DNA from: Aphis gossypii
Taxonomy: Eukaryota > Arthropoda > Insecta > Hemiptera > Aphididae
DNA: 64,000 nucleotides
Reading direction: 5' to 3'
Assembly (NCBI RefSeq): GCF_020184175.1
Contig: NC_065533.1
Location: 58,814,351-58,878,350 of the forward strand
In this document: piece by piece, positions 34,652 to 46,982 of the stretch
How positions within the stretch are numbered: the stretch's first letter is position 1
Layout of the letters: every line of letters begins with the position of its first letter
Notes under the pieces: generated by a model
Told to the model about the DNA's origin: nothing
Seen by the model: the letters and a program-made list of their open reading frames with translations, nothing else
Databases searched by the model: none
Made by a program: the position numbers and the translations under genes

Positions 34652-35262
34652 CAGGGCTAGGATTTGTATGCAATAAACAATGCAAAAATATGCATTTTAG
34701 TTTTTTAAATATTCACAAAAAATAAAGTTACAAAAAAATATATTAATTTATTAAAATAGGCATATTAGTATTAAACTGATTTTTACATTAATACATATAA
34801 TTGAGATAACAAATTAAATTATTTATTTATTTTTCACGTACATTAATTTTATTATTATTATTATTTTAGTTAAAAAATCTATTATTCTCATTCAATAGTA
34901 TAAATATGTGTATTATCTGCTACGACCACATATTTTTTTTAATTTTCTAATATAAATGATCGGTGAACGTAGGTACATAGTATATTAAATATTTTGCTAT
35001 AGGATTGTATTTATAAAAATAAAATTTATGTTTGACCAAAAAACCAAGTTATAAACTATGATTAGTTTAATTATTATCGGTTTAAATACAATAAATACGA
35101 TCATACTAAATATTCAAAAATATGCATTAAGCTCAATGTATGCAAAATAAAAATAGTACCTACAATTTTCATCGCAATAATATAAATTGCTGACATTACT
35201 CATTTAAATTCCATTTTTACGCAGCAAAAAAAACATGCTGTAGCATACAAATCCTAGCCCTG
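34652..35262. mobile_element. hAT-type MITE in the THAP gene's first intron
   Basis: CAGGGCTAGGATTTGTATGC at the left and its inverse at the right form terminal repeats. The flanks are CTGATTAT (34644-34651) and CTGATTAC (35263-35270), an 8-bp target duplication with one change. The interior is AT-rich, without coding. It is 611 bp, and non-autonomous by size. Confidence 0.9.
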
Positions 35263-35298
35263 CTGATTACCAAGTTTATTATTAAGTTAGGTAATATT

Positions 35299-36065
35299 TG
35301 GGGCGAATGTAAGTTCCTACACAGTAAAAAGCAGGTACTAGTACATATTATGTAAGTTCCTACACAGTAAAAAGCAGGTACGAGTACATATGTAAGTTCC
35401 TACACTAAGTATATTATAAGTAAATAAGTTATCAATCTAATATCAGTTATATCATATTATAATACTGTTATACATTTTAACCCTTTATTTTATATAATAT
35501 AAATAATTCTTTAGAATATTTTATAATTTACCTAATAATTATTGTAATATAATAATAATTCATCATTTATTGTAAAAAAAAATATAAGTAGTGCATTCTA
35601 TATAATATTTAATAATTTAAAAAAAAATAATTGTAATATAATAATATAATATATTTATCGATAAACTATCTTTATAGATCCTATTCTTTTATATGGGCAC
35701 CATATGTATAGGGATTTAAACGAGTGCGATAACTTTATTTCACCAATTACTCCACACTATTATGTTTTTACAATTATTATATTATTATATTTAAAATTAT
35801 TAAATTAAATTAGATAGCTTATAAATTATATATTATATAGAATAAAGGGTTAAAATGTATGAAAGTATTTTATAGACGTAGATTGATAACTTATAAATTA
35901 TAATATACTTAGTGTAGGAACTTACACAGGTATCTGTCTTCCGTCGTGTAGGAACTAACATATGTACCTTTTTTTTTGGTGTAGGAACTTACACATCACA
36001 TATGTAGGAATTAACGTATGTAATTGTCTACCTGTAACTCTCATGTAGGAACTTACGATTCCCCA
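35299..36065. mobile_element. Foldback MITE with repeated GTAGGAACTTAC
   Basis: The ends TGGGGCGAATGTAAGTTCCT and its imperfect inverse (AGGAACTTACGATTCCCCA) are flanked by ATATT on both sides (35294-35298 and 36066-36070), a 5-bp target duplication. The word GTAGGAACTTAC or its inverse occurs about eight times, and the two halves fold on each other around about 35680. No coding. It is the second insertion in the same intron. Confidence 0.85.
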
Positions 36066-36104
36066 ATATTTGTTAGACAATAAAATGTGTTTGATATTTA
36101 TTAA

Positions 36105-36765
36105 TATTATTATTATTATTTTTATTTATTTTTTTGTTAATTAGATAATGATTATGATATTGTAGTGGTAGAACCACCAAAAGTCAACCGGACTATAGAA
36201 AACTGTTCATTAGACGTCTTACATAATGACAGTAAAGATGATGATTTATAATATTTATATTTTCATAGTTTCATACTGATTACTTTATACTTAGACTATT
36301 ATTGATTCAATAATTGTTATAAAATATGTGTTTGATATTTATTAATATATATTATTATTATTTTTTTTTTTGTTAATTAGATAATGATTATGATATTGTA
36401 GTGGTAGAACCACCAAAAGTCGACCGGACTATAGAAAACTGTTCATTAGACGTCTTACATAATGACAGTAAAGATGATGGTATTTATAATATTAATATTT
36501 TCATAGTTTCATACTGATTACTTTATACTTAGACTATTATTGATTCAATAATTGTTATAAAATATGTGTTTGATATTCATTATATTATTATTTTTTTTTT
36601 GTTTTGTTAATTAGATAAAGATTTTGATATTGTAGAGGTAGAACCATCTGAAATCAGGATAGACAGTCATGTTGCTATTAATTGTTCAATGAACCTCAAT
36701 GACAGCGATCTTCAAGGGATTTCTTACTTAAATTGTGACATAAGTCAGTCAAAAAGAGGTATATA
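36105..36765 (+). repeat. Triplicated exon of the THAP gene
   Basis: Three units begin TTAG|ATAA.GATT at 36141, 36377 and 36611, a period of about 235. The first two are nearly identical over exon and intron; the third is diverged. Exon copy 2 (99 bases) is in frame and has a GT donor. Copy 1 lacks the GT (GATGATGATTT instead of GATGATGGTATTT) and so would not splice normally. Confidence 0.85.
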
Positions 36766-38945
36766 ATATTTTATCATATTTTACATTTCAGTATATAAAA
36801 ATTATATATTAAACATTTTTTCTATAGGTTCCCGTGTTAAAGCAAAGGATGCTTAAAAGAAATCAAACTGACACGTATTAAAAATATGACTCCTCGAAAG
36901 AAATGTTTATATAAGGCCATGGTTGATTTAAAAAAATCTTTATCCGTCATAAATAGAAGACATGTAGTAAATAAAAAAAAATTGGTTGAAGCTAAGAATT
37001 TCATAAACAAGCATGGTTTATTGATGTCTAAGATGAATGAAACTTCAATCAACTTTTTTAAAACTCAGTTAAAAGCACAAACTATTTCACCGAGAGGAAG
37101 ACGTTTTTCAATTGACGATAAAATTTTTGCTTTATCGATCTTTAAATCGGGTGCAAAAACTTATCGTCTTTTATCTAAGACATTTGCTTTACCATCTCGT
37201 AAAACCCTTATGGACTTACTACGTCAACTGCAAGTAGAACCTGGTATAAATGATCAAATTATTAATCATTTAAAGGATACCGTTAGCCAATTTAAAAATA
37301 AATTAGATACACACTGTGTGCTTCTATTTGATGAAGTTTCATTGGCAGCTGGCACCCAGTATTCTGAACTTGATGATAAAATTATTGGATTTCAAGATTT
37401 GGGTAATGACAACCGAAAACTTAAATTTGCTGATAAAGCATTAACGTTTATGGTTCGCGGAGTAAGACGAAAATTTAAACAATCAATTTCCTTTTATTTT
37501 ACTGAAAGTGGAATGAAAACTAATGATTTAGTCATTGCTCTGACAGAGACTATAAGAGCAGTTCAGTCGACTGGATTAAAAATAATTGCAACAGTTTGTG
37601 ATCAAGCTCCGACCAATGTAGCTGCTCTCAATATATTAACTAAAAGAACCGTTGAAAACTACGCTAGAAGAGGCATAGAAAAAACAAACATTGGATTTGA
37701 GGTTGACGGAATAGAAATTGTACCATTGTATGACCCACCGCACCTTTTAAAGGGTATAAGAAATAATCTTGTAACCAAAGATTTATTGTTTTATGTGAAC
37801 GGAGAAAAAAAAGTCGCCAAATGGAGTCATATAATACAGTTTTATGAAATAGATAAATTAAGACTAGACATAGGTGAACGAATGACACCTAAATTGACAG
37901 ATGCTCACATCTACCAGACAGATTAAAAAAATGAAAGTGTCAGTGGCTGCTCAAGTGTTGAGTCAACGAGTAGGCTCAATTATGCTAATGTTATCTGAAT
38001 GGGCAGGTGAGTAACATTTTTATGTACTATAAAATATTTATAAATGTTACAGTTATTAGTAAAAAAATAATTTTAGGCGAAGAAGAGGACAAACTAAGTA
38101 TAGCAGCAGCAGATACTGCAAAACTTTGTTTGTTCATAGACAAGCTTTTTGACAGTGTCAATAGCAGTTCAATTTCAACATTGCCAGGTAAAGAACTGCG
38201 AAGTGCTGTTACTTCTACGTCGTCACATTGGAAGTTTTGGGATGACGCTATACAAATTTTATTAAGTATGAAATTTTCAAAAAATAATGTACCAACAATT
38301 AAAAACTGGATTACCACTATTAAAGGGATACAATATGTATGTAAGAAACTTTTGGCTAGTGGTTTCAAATTTATAACACTGAGATCTTTTAATCAGGATC
38401 CAGTGGAAAATTTATTTTGTAAAATTAGAAGCCACGGTTGTCGTAATATAAATCCGACGTGTTATAATTTCCAGTCATCTTTTAAATCACTGATGCTTAA
38501 TAGTTTAATGTCTTCTCAAAGTGTGGGAGCTAACTGCGAGAATGATAACTGTGAAAATTTGACAAATTTTAAAAAACTATTGTGTTCATTTCCTTCATTA
38601 AATTCTTCAAAATCACAATTTGCATCCTCTAGTATTCACATAACAAATAATAATAATATTCCAAAAACAAGTTCTAAATTGGCTTTAGCTTGTCAGTCTT
38701 ATGTCACAGCAGCTATTATTAATAAAGTTAAAAAAATGACAAAAAATTGTAAATTTTGTTTAGAAATTTTAAGTTCAAAAAATTATTCGAAACACAAAGA
38801 CATAATAAAAAATAGACAATATGAAAATTTTAGTCTTCAAACGCCATCAGTTATTTCAGTTGACATTTATGCTACTATTATAAATGAATTTAATTACAAT
38901 ATTCATGCTTTCATCAACAAACCAAATAAAACACACATTTTTTAA

Positions 38946-39337
38946 ATTATATTGATTCTAAGATTAAATTATCGTCTATATGTCTATCTCACAATACAAA
39001 ACAATTGTTCTTAAATCATGCATTCAAAATTTTAATTTTTTTCTATATTACAAATATTAACCGAATACTGAAAGGGGAAAAAGTGCAAAACCTATGCTCT
39101 GAAACAAATGACATATTTATTCTTGCCACAAATTACTATAAACATTTCAAACTTAAGAGACAAAAAATACTAAAGAACTGTAATAAAAACATTATTTAAC
39201 ATAGGTAGGTACATAAACAACTACATTTTTTAAAATTTAACTTGAAAAATTGTATTTATTCTTTGTTATTAACATTTAATATGTGGAAACAATGCATTAA
39301 CTAATGTAATAAATGCATTGTTATACTGTATGGTATA
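38946..39337. other. 3' flank of the THAP gene
   Basis: AT-rich. A 64-codon frame at 39005-39199 has no recognisable motif and no splice link. I do not call a gene. Confidence 0.4.
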
Positions 39338-40039
39338 CTGCCCTGCTAAGCAAAAGTGCCGTAACTCGAAAAAAAAAAAAAATTAGATAGATACGGCATC
39401 TGATCGGTAAACACATTTTACACATTCTCTGTAGAAAAAATACCCCCAAAATCACATTAAATAGGCTACAAACACATAAAACGTTATTTAGAAATGCCGT
39501 AAGTAACGAAGAAAATTAGAACTACTAAGTAAGAACGCCGTATCATACATTTACTAAGCATAAACGCCGTAAATATTTTGATAGATACGGCATTTTTGCT
39601 TAATATTTCTATGTTCTACCCAAGTTATACCCAAGTTATAGTATCTACTAACCAAGATATAATATCTATCATAATAAATATAAAATTATTTACGGCCATT
39701 AGTTCAAGTAATTATATCTATAGACAATTATAATTATTAAGCAATAATGCCGTAAAATTGACTTACGACATTTTTATTTAGTAAATAGTGGTATATTTAC
39801 GGCTTATGGCTCTAAGTAATAACATCAAAATAACTTTTATTCATGTAACATATGGATAAAAGTTTTATTTTATTATTTCATTGCATTCCTCGTCAAAAAA
39901 ACTATAAAGGTGAATATGTATTATACTAAATTAATTGGGATAACAAATAATAAAGTTATAATAAAATTAAAAAAACAAACATTCATTTTTCTCAAAAATA
40001 AGAAATTGAGTTTTACGGCACTTTTGCTTAGCAGGGCAG
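39338..40039. mobile_element. MITE with CTGCCCTGCTAAGC ends
   Basis: CTGCCCTGCTAAGCAAAAGT at the left is matched in inverted orientation at the right (ACTTTTGCTTAGCAGGGCAG), extending to a repeat of about 27 bases. TATA flanks both sides, giving a TA or TATA target duplication as in Tc1/mariner-like or related elements. Internally, ACGGCATTTTTGCTTA and ACGCCGTA words recur in both orientations. It is 702 bp, with no coding capacity. Confidence 0.85.
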
Positions 40040-40687
40040 TATATACATATATATTTCGCATGGCAACTATATGGTAAAATAATTCTATTATTATTTTTAT
40101 TATTATAATTATTATTTATTTCTGTTTTTTCAACTATTTATAAACATAATATTATTTATCTATATATTAGTAGTAGTAGTGTACCTAATTTTAACCACTG
40201 TGTAACACGTGTGCTATACCCTTTTTATTCAATTATATTATTTAAATAAATGTTTTAATTATTATTAATATTAAGTATGTATAATAAATGTATTAATATA
40301 AAAAAAACATAACTGTTTTTCATTTATTAATAATTTCAGCAATTTGATATTTGTAATTTTATAATTCATGGTTTTTATTTTAAATAGATAATATTATATA
40401 GATATAATATAATTAATCGATTTTAAGTTGAATCGATTATACTTATCGATTGTAACTATCGATTGTGTGAAAAATACAAAATGCGACAACCTGGAGCGCT
40501 AGTGTCACTCAAACATGTCAACAAATTTTTTCACACTAGTGCCCTTTCTATCTATTTACTTTTCTATGGTCGTGCCGACCGGGAAATAAACACTAATATA
40601 TGATATGTTAAATAAACATTAATATAATTAATATTAATTAATATTATATTTATTATTATTTAGGTATAAATGATAAAAATTGGTGAT
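40040..40687. other. AT-rich stretch without a gene
   Basis: A short palindromic patch of ATCGATT words lies at 40415-40465. A less AT-rich spot (TGGAGCGCTAGTGTCAC, TCGTGCCGACCGGG) at 40490-40590 may be the end of an old element. Nothing codes. Confidence 0.4.
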
Positions 40688-41324
40688 ATCAAAACAAAAA
40701 ACCTCCGTCTAACTCCGTGTAAAAATTAGCTAAGTAAAATAAAGAAGAAAAAAATCAAAAAAAAAATCATTGTATAACCAAAACATTTTTCGCTTCATAT
40801 AGAATTTATAAAACCAGTAATTTCAAAGCACTAAAAGATGTGATATCATAAATAAATGCTAAGTAAACTGAATTTAAGTATATTTAGTCTGTTTCGATAA
40901 TTTATTTACTTGGCGAGGAAATTGTTTACTTCATACGGTACAATATAAGAACCGTGACGCTGGATGAATAATTAGACAATAAGACATTATAAATTAAAAA
41001 TATTACAGTGAACATTTTTATACTAATCAAAATAATACTCTACAACCAATAATAACACTTTACACTGTATACTCTATATTAATACTAAAATTTCCTCGCC
41101 AAGTAAATAAATTATCGAAACAGACTAAATATACTTAAATTCAGTTTACTTAGCATTTATTTATGATATCACATCTTTATAGTGCTTTGAAATTACTGGT
41201 TCTATAAATTCTATATGAAGCGAAAAATGTTTTGGTTATACAATGATTTTTTTTTTGATTTTTTTCTTCTTTTTTTTACTTAGCTATTTTTACACGGAGT
41301 TAGACGGAGGGTTTTTGTTTTGAT
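40688..41324. mobile_element. Long foldback element
   Basis: The left arm 40688-40923 and right arm 41089-41324 are inverted copies of about 236 bases with only a few differences, around a 165-base centre. The arms carry ACCTCCGTCTAACTCCGTGT at the outer ends and TTACTTGGCGAGGAAATT at the inner ends. No coding. I could not fix a target duplication. Confidence 0.85.
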
Positions 41325-42118
41325 TTTATGTGTCTGTAATAACATATACCAGTAGCATTATTTTTTATTATAATTATTGCTCAAAATTGTTATTATTATT
41401 TATATATTTTTTATTATTACTACTTAACAACATTTTACAAATTACGGGGACGGGGAAATGTCGCGCGGGAAAACGTATTAGACAAGAAAATGTCTTACGG
41501 GAAAGTGTTTACGGGGAAATGTTCGACGGAGAAATGACCCGTTACTTAATGACCAACTGAATTTATTGAGTTGCTTCCAATGTAGTTTATAACTGCGACA
41601 AGCTTATATCTAAGACAAAGTGCAATAGATTAATTAAAATTAGTGATAGAAAAAGTAATTTGATAATGAATAAGAAACTTTTATTATATAAGATACCTAC
41701 TTGTTTACAAATGAAAGCTAAAGAACAATAATTATAATAATATTGTGGTATAAAAAAGGTAAGCAAGTTACGGTGGAATTATTTGGCGAATCTAAGTAGG
41801 TATAGACCCTAGGTCTTCACGAAGAAACTTTTATTTATATTTAAAAAATACATTAAAAGTAATTATAGGAAAACTATCATACCTGATGTTCTGATTGAAT
41901 ATCTCTCTTAGAATATCGTTTAGTTTGTATTCATTCTTATCGTTTTCTGTTAAGTAATCAGTTTCAATAAGAATATGGTTGTTTAGGCCAAAGAGCTTAT
42001 TTACGCTTGCTTTGGTGGAGGGTAAGTGGACTGTATTTTGTTGGGAAAATTTAGCTTGTTAACGCTGGTGTTGTTGGTACATGAATTAGGTAAAATTTAT
42101 TTGACTAAGTGTATAATA
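41325..42118. other. Spacer with GGGAAA-rich patch
   Basis: 41357-41446 repeats, in the same orientation, an AT-rich segment also seen at 33597-33684. The patch 41450-41545 reiterates GGGGAAATG / GGGAAAGTG. No gene is recognised. Confidence 0.4.
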
Positions 42119-42282
42119 GTATAACAATAATTATTCTGACTTGGCAGCACAGATGAAACAATATATAATGTAATGTAATATAATAATGCAATATTTATTC
42201 TGGCTTGGCAGCACAGATAATATAATATAACAATACAATATTTATTCTGACTTGGCAGCACAGATGAAACAATATATAAGGT
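42119..42282. repeat. Three copies of a TTGGCAGCACAGAT unit
   Basis: TTATTCTGACTTGGCAGCAC and close variants start near 42131, 42196 and 42242, each followed by an AT-rich tail. The units are uneven, 47-64 bases long. The last copy is the integration site of the SINE. Confidence 0.7.
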
Positions 42283-42284
42283 AT

Positions 42285-42534
42285 TTTTTTTTTTTCGTAT
42301 GGCGTATTAAAGTCCGGGAGTAGGCCCGGAGGCCTAGTTCGGACGCCTATTTGGCAGAATTTCTAATGGGGCACCCGTAAGTTTCTGCCATGCCCCGGGG
42401 TGGGGGATGGCGGCACTTATTCTTCGGACACCGTGACTTGCCCGAAGAAAAATGCCACCCGGTGACCGCGGATCGAACCAGCGACCGGCTGCGCCGCAAC
42501 CGACGCCTTAGATCGCACGGCCACCTCGTCCCCG
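42285..42534 (-). mobile_element. tRNA-derived SINE
   Basis: Read on the minus strand, the element starts GGGGACGAGGTGGCCGTGCG and contains TGGTTCGATCCGCGG, a good RNA polymerase III B box, about 50 bases in. It has a GC-rich body and ends in an A-tract (plus-strand T-run 42284-42295). TATAAGGTAT flanks both sides (42275-42284 and 42535-42544), a clear target duplication. The head is tRNA-like but not an intact tRNA. Its composition stands out from the AT-rich surroundings. Confidence 0.88.
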
Positions 42535-42544
42535 TATAAGGTAT

Positions 42545-43282
42545 AATGTGATATAGTAATACAGCTCGTCAGCCGAATTACCTAATGAGCTGATGTCTGT
42601 TAGCGGCTTCGAACCAAAACGCTATCGCCTCGGAACCCACGTATTGCACAATAAAAGAAGAATACAATAGAAATATGATAAAAAATATGTGGCGTTTCCG
42701 AGACGTACGACTAACAAGCCATCAGCTCCAACGAAAAATTCACTGGAAAATAACATGCAATTCACGTGCTTCTGTAAGTATGTTCCACCGCCCTGAAGTT
42801 GGGAAAAATGATAAATGCTTACTACAGATTTATACTGAACGATACTTACAGAAGACTTCGACAAATATGAATAAAAATTAGGATAAGTGACGATGTGTGA
42901 TTATGATGAATTTACATTGAGGACACAAATTTGAAAACGTGGTTCCAGTGAGTAACGGTCACACAATACACACAATCCTGCCGTGCATGTGTCTCCGACG
43001 ACTGCAGCAGAAAAAGTGAAGTAAAGAAATGGCCTTATGGTTGTGTCCGGCTCACGTTACTCATCGGAAGCTAGTAACGCTTATAACAATCCACTGGTGT
43101 GTGATATGGCAACCCTCTGATTGCGCTTATCAGTCACAAACACACCAGAGATCATGTATTGCTATTTAATTATAATATATATTGTTGGGCTGGGGAATTA
43201 AATTATTTGAATTTGATTAAGCTCTAACAATAGTTGTTTAGTTTTATGGTAGTAATTAATGAATTGTTCTTGCATATTTTAC
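42545..43282. other. Spacer between SINE and DUF7869 element
   Basis: Moderately GC-rich, with no supported gene. An imperfect hairpin CTGGTGTGTG...CACACCAG is at 43095-43149. The minus-strand end next to 43282 (CKICKNN in one frame) may be the tail of the older NOF-like copy, but this is weak. Confidence 0.35.
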
Positions 43283-43889
43283 ATTTCGTCGCCGTCGTGC
43301 AAAAAGTGTGTAAATGAAATTTGAACTTTTTTGAGGAACCATAATTAAATATTCACAATGATCTGTAAATTCATGAACTCGTTCGATTTTAATCATTTTT
43401 TATCTTAAAAAAGTAAAGCATTTAAACCTTGAATTATCATGTTTTATATTTTATAATAATTATCAAAATACTTGTAAAACATAAAAAAGATAGATGAAAA
43501 AATGACCAACTGACTTCATAGTTACTTGATCATATTAAGAAATGACTAACTGACTTACTCAAATCACTTGGTCATAATATGAAGGAAAATAAATAGAAAT
43601 AATATAATTATTTTATTAGAAAAACAAATTAACATACAAATTCTACACAAATTTATATTTTATAACAATTAAATAACACATATAATACTTAAATACTTTA
43701 AAATAAATAATAAACATAATATTTGTAAGCTACTGTAGGCTAATAAACGATGTATTTGAAGCCTTAAAAAAAATAAATAAAAAAATAATAATAATAATTA
43801 ACATAATAATATATCTTAAACTTTTATGTATAACAATGTAATAAAATAAAACAATTTATAAAAAGTAAAAAATAAAAAATATAATAATA

Positions 43890-45998
43890 TCATTCTAAAT
43901 GGTCTTCGTCTTCAGTTATTATGTTAGCATCATTATTTTTTTTACAACTAGGAATATTTTTGTACCATTCATGAAATTCATTTGGAATTGCTCCAGTGCT
44001 GCACAACTTCAATAGATCATTCTTTTTTACCTCTGATATTGGTATTTGTTTTTGATACAATTGTTTTAGTGTTTGTGAGCATTTTGGAGGTCTACCTCTC
44101 CCACCAACTCTTATTATTTTAAATTCTTCGTCGGAGTAATTATATTTAAATTTTATGGCTGATGGGTTTGACTTTTCGTATCTCATGACTTTTATTTTCA
44201 ACCAGTTAACTTTCTCACCATTTTCATCGACTGATCGATTTTTCATTATTATTCCTGCTAAACTTCGCAAATCCATAAATCCATCGGTGTGTTTTAACTC
44301 TTGAGCAAAATAAGGTGATGAAAACTTATTACGCCTATTTGATCTGGCTAAGCGACAGATAGTCAACCAATCATGAATAGTATAAACCGGTACATTTTTT
44401 TTTGCATTTTCTATGGCACTATGCATACTGTCGACTTCCATATAAGAGTGGCCGCTTTCCGTAAAGTTATGTGTCAATATATTTATTTGTGAGTTATTAA
44501 CAACAAACAATAACAATGCTGCAATATACTAATTTCGGTTTTGGCCACTACACGTATCTGAATATAACGATAACTCATTTACATTTTGTGGAAGTTGATT
44601 TACCCATTTCAATAAAGCTGAACCAATTTCTGAACTACCACGTTGTCCTTCAAGTTCAGTCCACAAATAGCAAAATGCTTTGTTCGGTGGAGCAGCTTCA
44701 TATAATGTCAGATTATAAGTGCATAATTTTCTGCTATAATACATAGACAATACATCTGACGACGGAATTTGAAGCACGCTTTGCAAATCAAATGTTGCAA
44801 TGCAAATATTTTCATTCAAAATGGCACGTTCTTTATCTAACTTTTTAGCAGCGAATGACTCATCTCTTCTCCTTATATGGTTTTCATAATTTGTTACAAT
44901 ATCTTCTTGAATAGGTTTTTCAGCGTTTTTAAATTTTTCACATGTTAAACATTGGTCTTTTTTAGGTTTAAAAAAATCCAAATTATAATTTTCCGAAAAT
45001 ATAGTGCGGTAAGTGGTTAAAGATACAGATTCATTTCCTTTTTCATTGGATTCTTGAACGTATAACTGATGCATTTTTGAAATTGAAAGAGTTGGATCTA
45101 AATACTGCCGTTTTGTATTTGAACGACAGTAGTGCGATTCAACAACTGGAAACTTTTCTATATGATTTTTAATTGAATTTATAATTTCAGGACTTTTTTT
45201 ATTTACTGATTCATTTCTTCCTCTAGAGTCTGTGTGAATATGAATTCCAATTATTTTATTATAACCTTCAAAAGCTTTATCAACCGGCCCATGATTAATA
45301 GAAAGGGTTTTCAAAAAAAAAAATGGTTTGCAAACACGAGTTGGAGAATTATCATTTAAAAAGTTATATATTTTAGATGTTTGTTTAGCGTTTCTCGATC
45401 CAGTTATAGGAACATGTCGTTTTACAGAATATTGGGATACACGAGACAAAATGAAATTTTTTGCTGCGCATAATCAAGTGACCAATATTCTTTGCATAAT
45501 TGAACTCTCTATAAGAAATTATCGAAATTTAACGAACATTAAATTTACATTTATAACAATCTATTGCCAATGGTTTTTTTGATAGTTTTCTTCTTTAGCT
45601 ATAACATTTCTTTTCCATTGCTCAGGTTTCCCTCGCCTCCACCTTACTAAATTATTACCATCTTCCGTTTCAACTACAATTTCTTGTTCTTTTCAAATTT
45701 CTAAATTTTCAACTCCAATTTCCTGTTCTACAATATTTTCACTTTCTTTTCTTGTATTTTCAGATACAACATTGTCATTTTCTTCCGAGTCCGACAACTT
45801 ATGATTATTATTAGGTTTCCATTCATCTTCACTATCTAAATTGTCATCACTGCTAAAATATATAGCTTTTATCTTCATTTTGCAATATCTATCCTCAGCA
45901 GTAATATTATTATCAGAAGTTACTTTCAAATTTGTTAAAACTGCATACGTTTTTGGTGTATTTGAAATGACATTACCTTTTTTAATAAACCAAGCCAT
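43890..45998 (-). pseudogene. DUF7869-like protein, putative transposase
   Basis: From the ATG at 45998 an acidic leader (YFSSDDNLDSEDEW) is followed by a basic RKPEQWKRN-type region and a cysteine segment (IDCYKCKFN), both in shifted frames (45460-45700). The main frame 45449-43890 is 520 codons with one stop (TAG at 44526-44528, right after SGQNRN). Motifs are DQCLTCEKF (zinc-like pair), CIATFDLQSVLQIP, LSLYSDTCSGQNRN and SGHSYMEVDSMHSAIE, then a basic C-terminal part. The spaced D, D and E/D within predicted beta-strand contexts fit an RNase H-like transposase core, which is an inference. I know this family only as DUF7869-type proteins common in aphids. Lesions are at least two shifts and one stop. 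Confidence 0.75.
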
Positions 45999-46004
45999 TA
46001 ATTA

Positions 46005-46490
46005 TCAAACCATTTTTAAATTATAAATATTAACATTTTTTTTAAACTATGATTATAATGTGAATTAATAATAATACCATTACGAAACTATTACATTAAT
46101 AATTTTGTTCTTATGAATGCTGCTGTGAAATGTGTTTCACGAGAAGTAATCATAGTGAACATTAAAACAAAAAAGTGTGACAAATAAAACAATATTCGAT
46201 ATAAAAATGACACATTCTTATCACAGTACGTTTATATAATATAATATAATATAATGTAATAACACACATAATATTAATAAAAACTTAGTACTTACTGTTG
46301 CTGTTACATAGCGATACCAATTTTTTGCTTCGGTAGCTCATTTTGATGAAAATATAAAAAAATTATTCGAATTGGTTTTAAAACACACAAAGTAATAACG
46401 TAAAAATAAAAAAATAATATACGAATATTATAATTGTGTTTTAATACAAACAATGAACATTAAGTGATAACATTTTTTTTTTTATTGTTA
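46005..46490. other. 5' flank of the DUF7869 gene
   Basis: AT-rich, no coding recognised. It presumably contains the gene's promoter. It ends at the TA where the pogo-like element is inserted. Confidence 0.4.
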
Positions 46491-46982
46491 CCGTATTTTG
46501 AGGATACTTTACACCATACCTGGTAACATTGCACCAAAAAAAAAAAGTAATTTAACAAAATATCTCGTTAACAATTAATGATAGAAAAATATAAATGTTA
46601 TCATTTTGTTCCTGATACTGTTAAATGTCTTTTGAAATGGTTCTAACTTCAGTATGTCGAATTCCCTCCAAAACGTGTGCTCTTGATAACAGCTTATCAC
46701 AAATACACAAAAACAACGCTCAGGAAAATTGTGCGTGTTCGTTAACTCAAATTTTAATTTCACAGGTAATTTTTTTTTTATTCTATCAGACATATTATAA
46801 GCATTAAGAATATGTATGATATTAAGTTCAATTCAACTTTTTTCCATAGCTATAAAAACTTATGTAAAAAAAAAATCAAAATTGTCTAATTTCTGCTCAA
46901 CTTTGCACCACAATACGATTGGTGTAAAGTAACACAATTATAATGTATTATACAGAACAATAATAGATATTTATTTTTTAGG

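Larger units (their letters stand above)
34315..38945 (+). pseudogene. THAP/P-element-like transposase
   Basis: Exon 1 (34315-34564) encodes a THAP zinc finger: CVVNTCKNR (C...C), HRFPKEP, W and CDMHFEP (CxxH). Linker exons follow (36145-36243, 36381-36479 and 36615-36758). The exon from 36828 to 38006 carries a coiled coil (MTPRKKCLYKAM onward) and the RNase H-like core with VLLFDEVSLAAG (first D), TVCDQAPTN (second D) and LYDPPHLLKGIRN. The last exon 38077-38945 has FNQDPVENLFCKIR, with the P-element-type catalytic E. In P elements the THAP domain binds subterminal DNA and the core excises it. Breaks: a shift near 36855 and a shift near 37905. The first linker copy has lost its splice donor. 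No 8-bp duplication or terminal repeats could be placed. Confidence 0.82.

Noticed and set aside
34315..38945. A domesticated host THAP9-like gene
   Set aside because: The reading frame has two breaks and a damaged exon copy, and it lies among transposons. An active host gene is unlikely, although the missing terminal repeats leave some doubt.
39005..39199. A small gene after the THAP transposase
   Set aside because: It has no motif, no splice link and AT-rich codons. It is likely chance or a transposon 3' region.
42470..42534. A minus-strand tRNA gene
   Set aside because: A B box is present, but the head does not close as a tRNA cloverleaf. It continues into a long body with an A-tail and target duplications, so it is a SINE.
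42622..42881. Overlapping plus and minus frames between the SINE and the DUF7869 element
   Set aside because: Both are short, mutually overlapping and motif-free.
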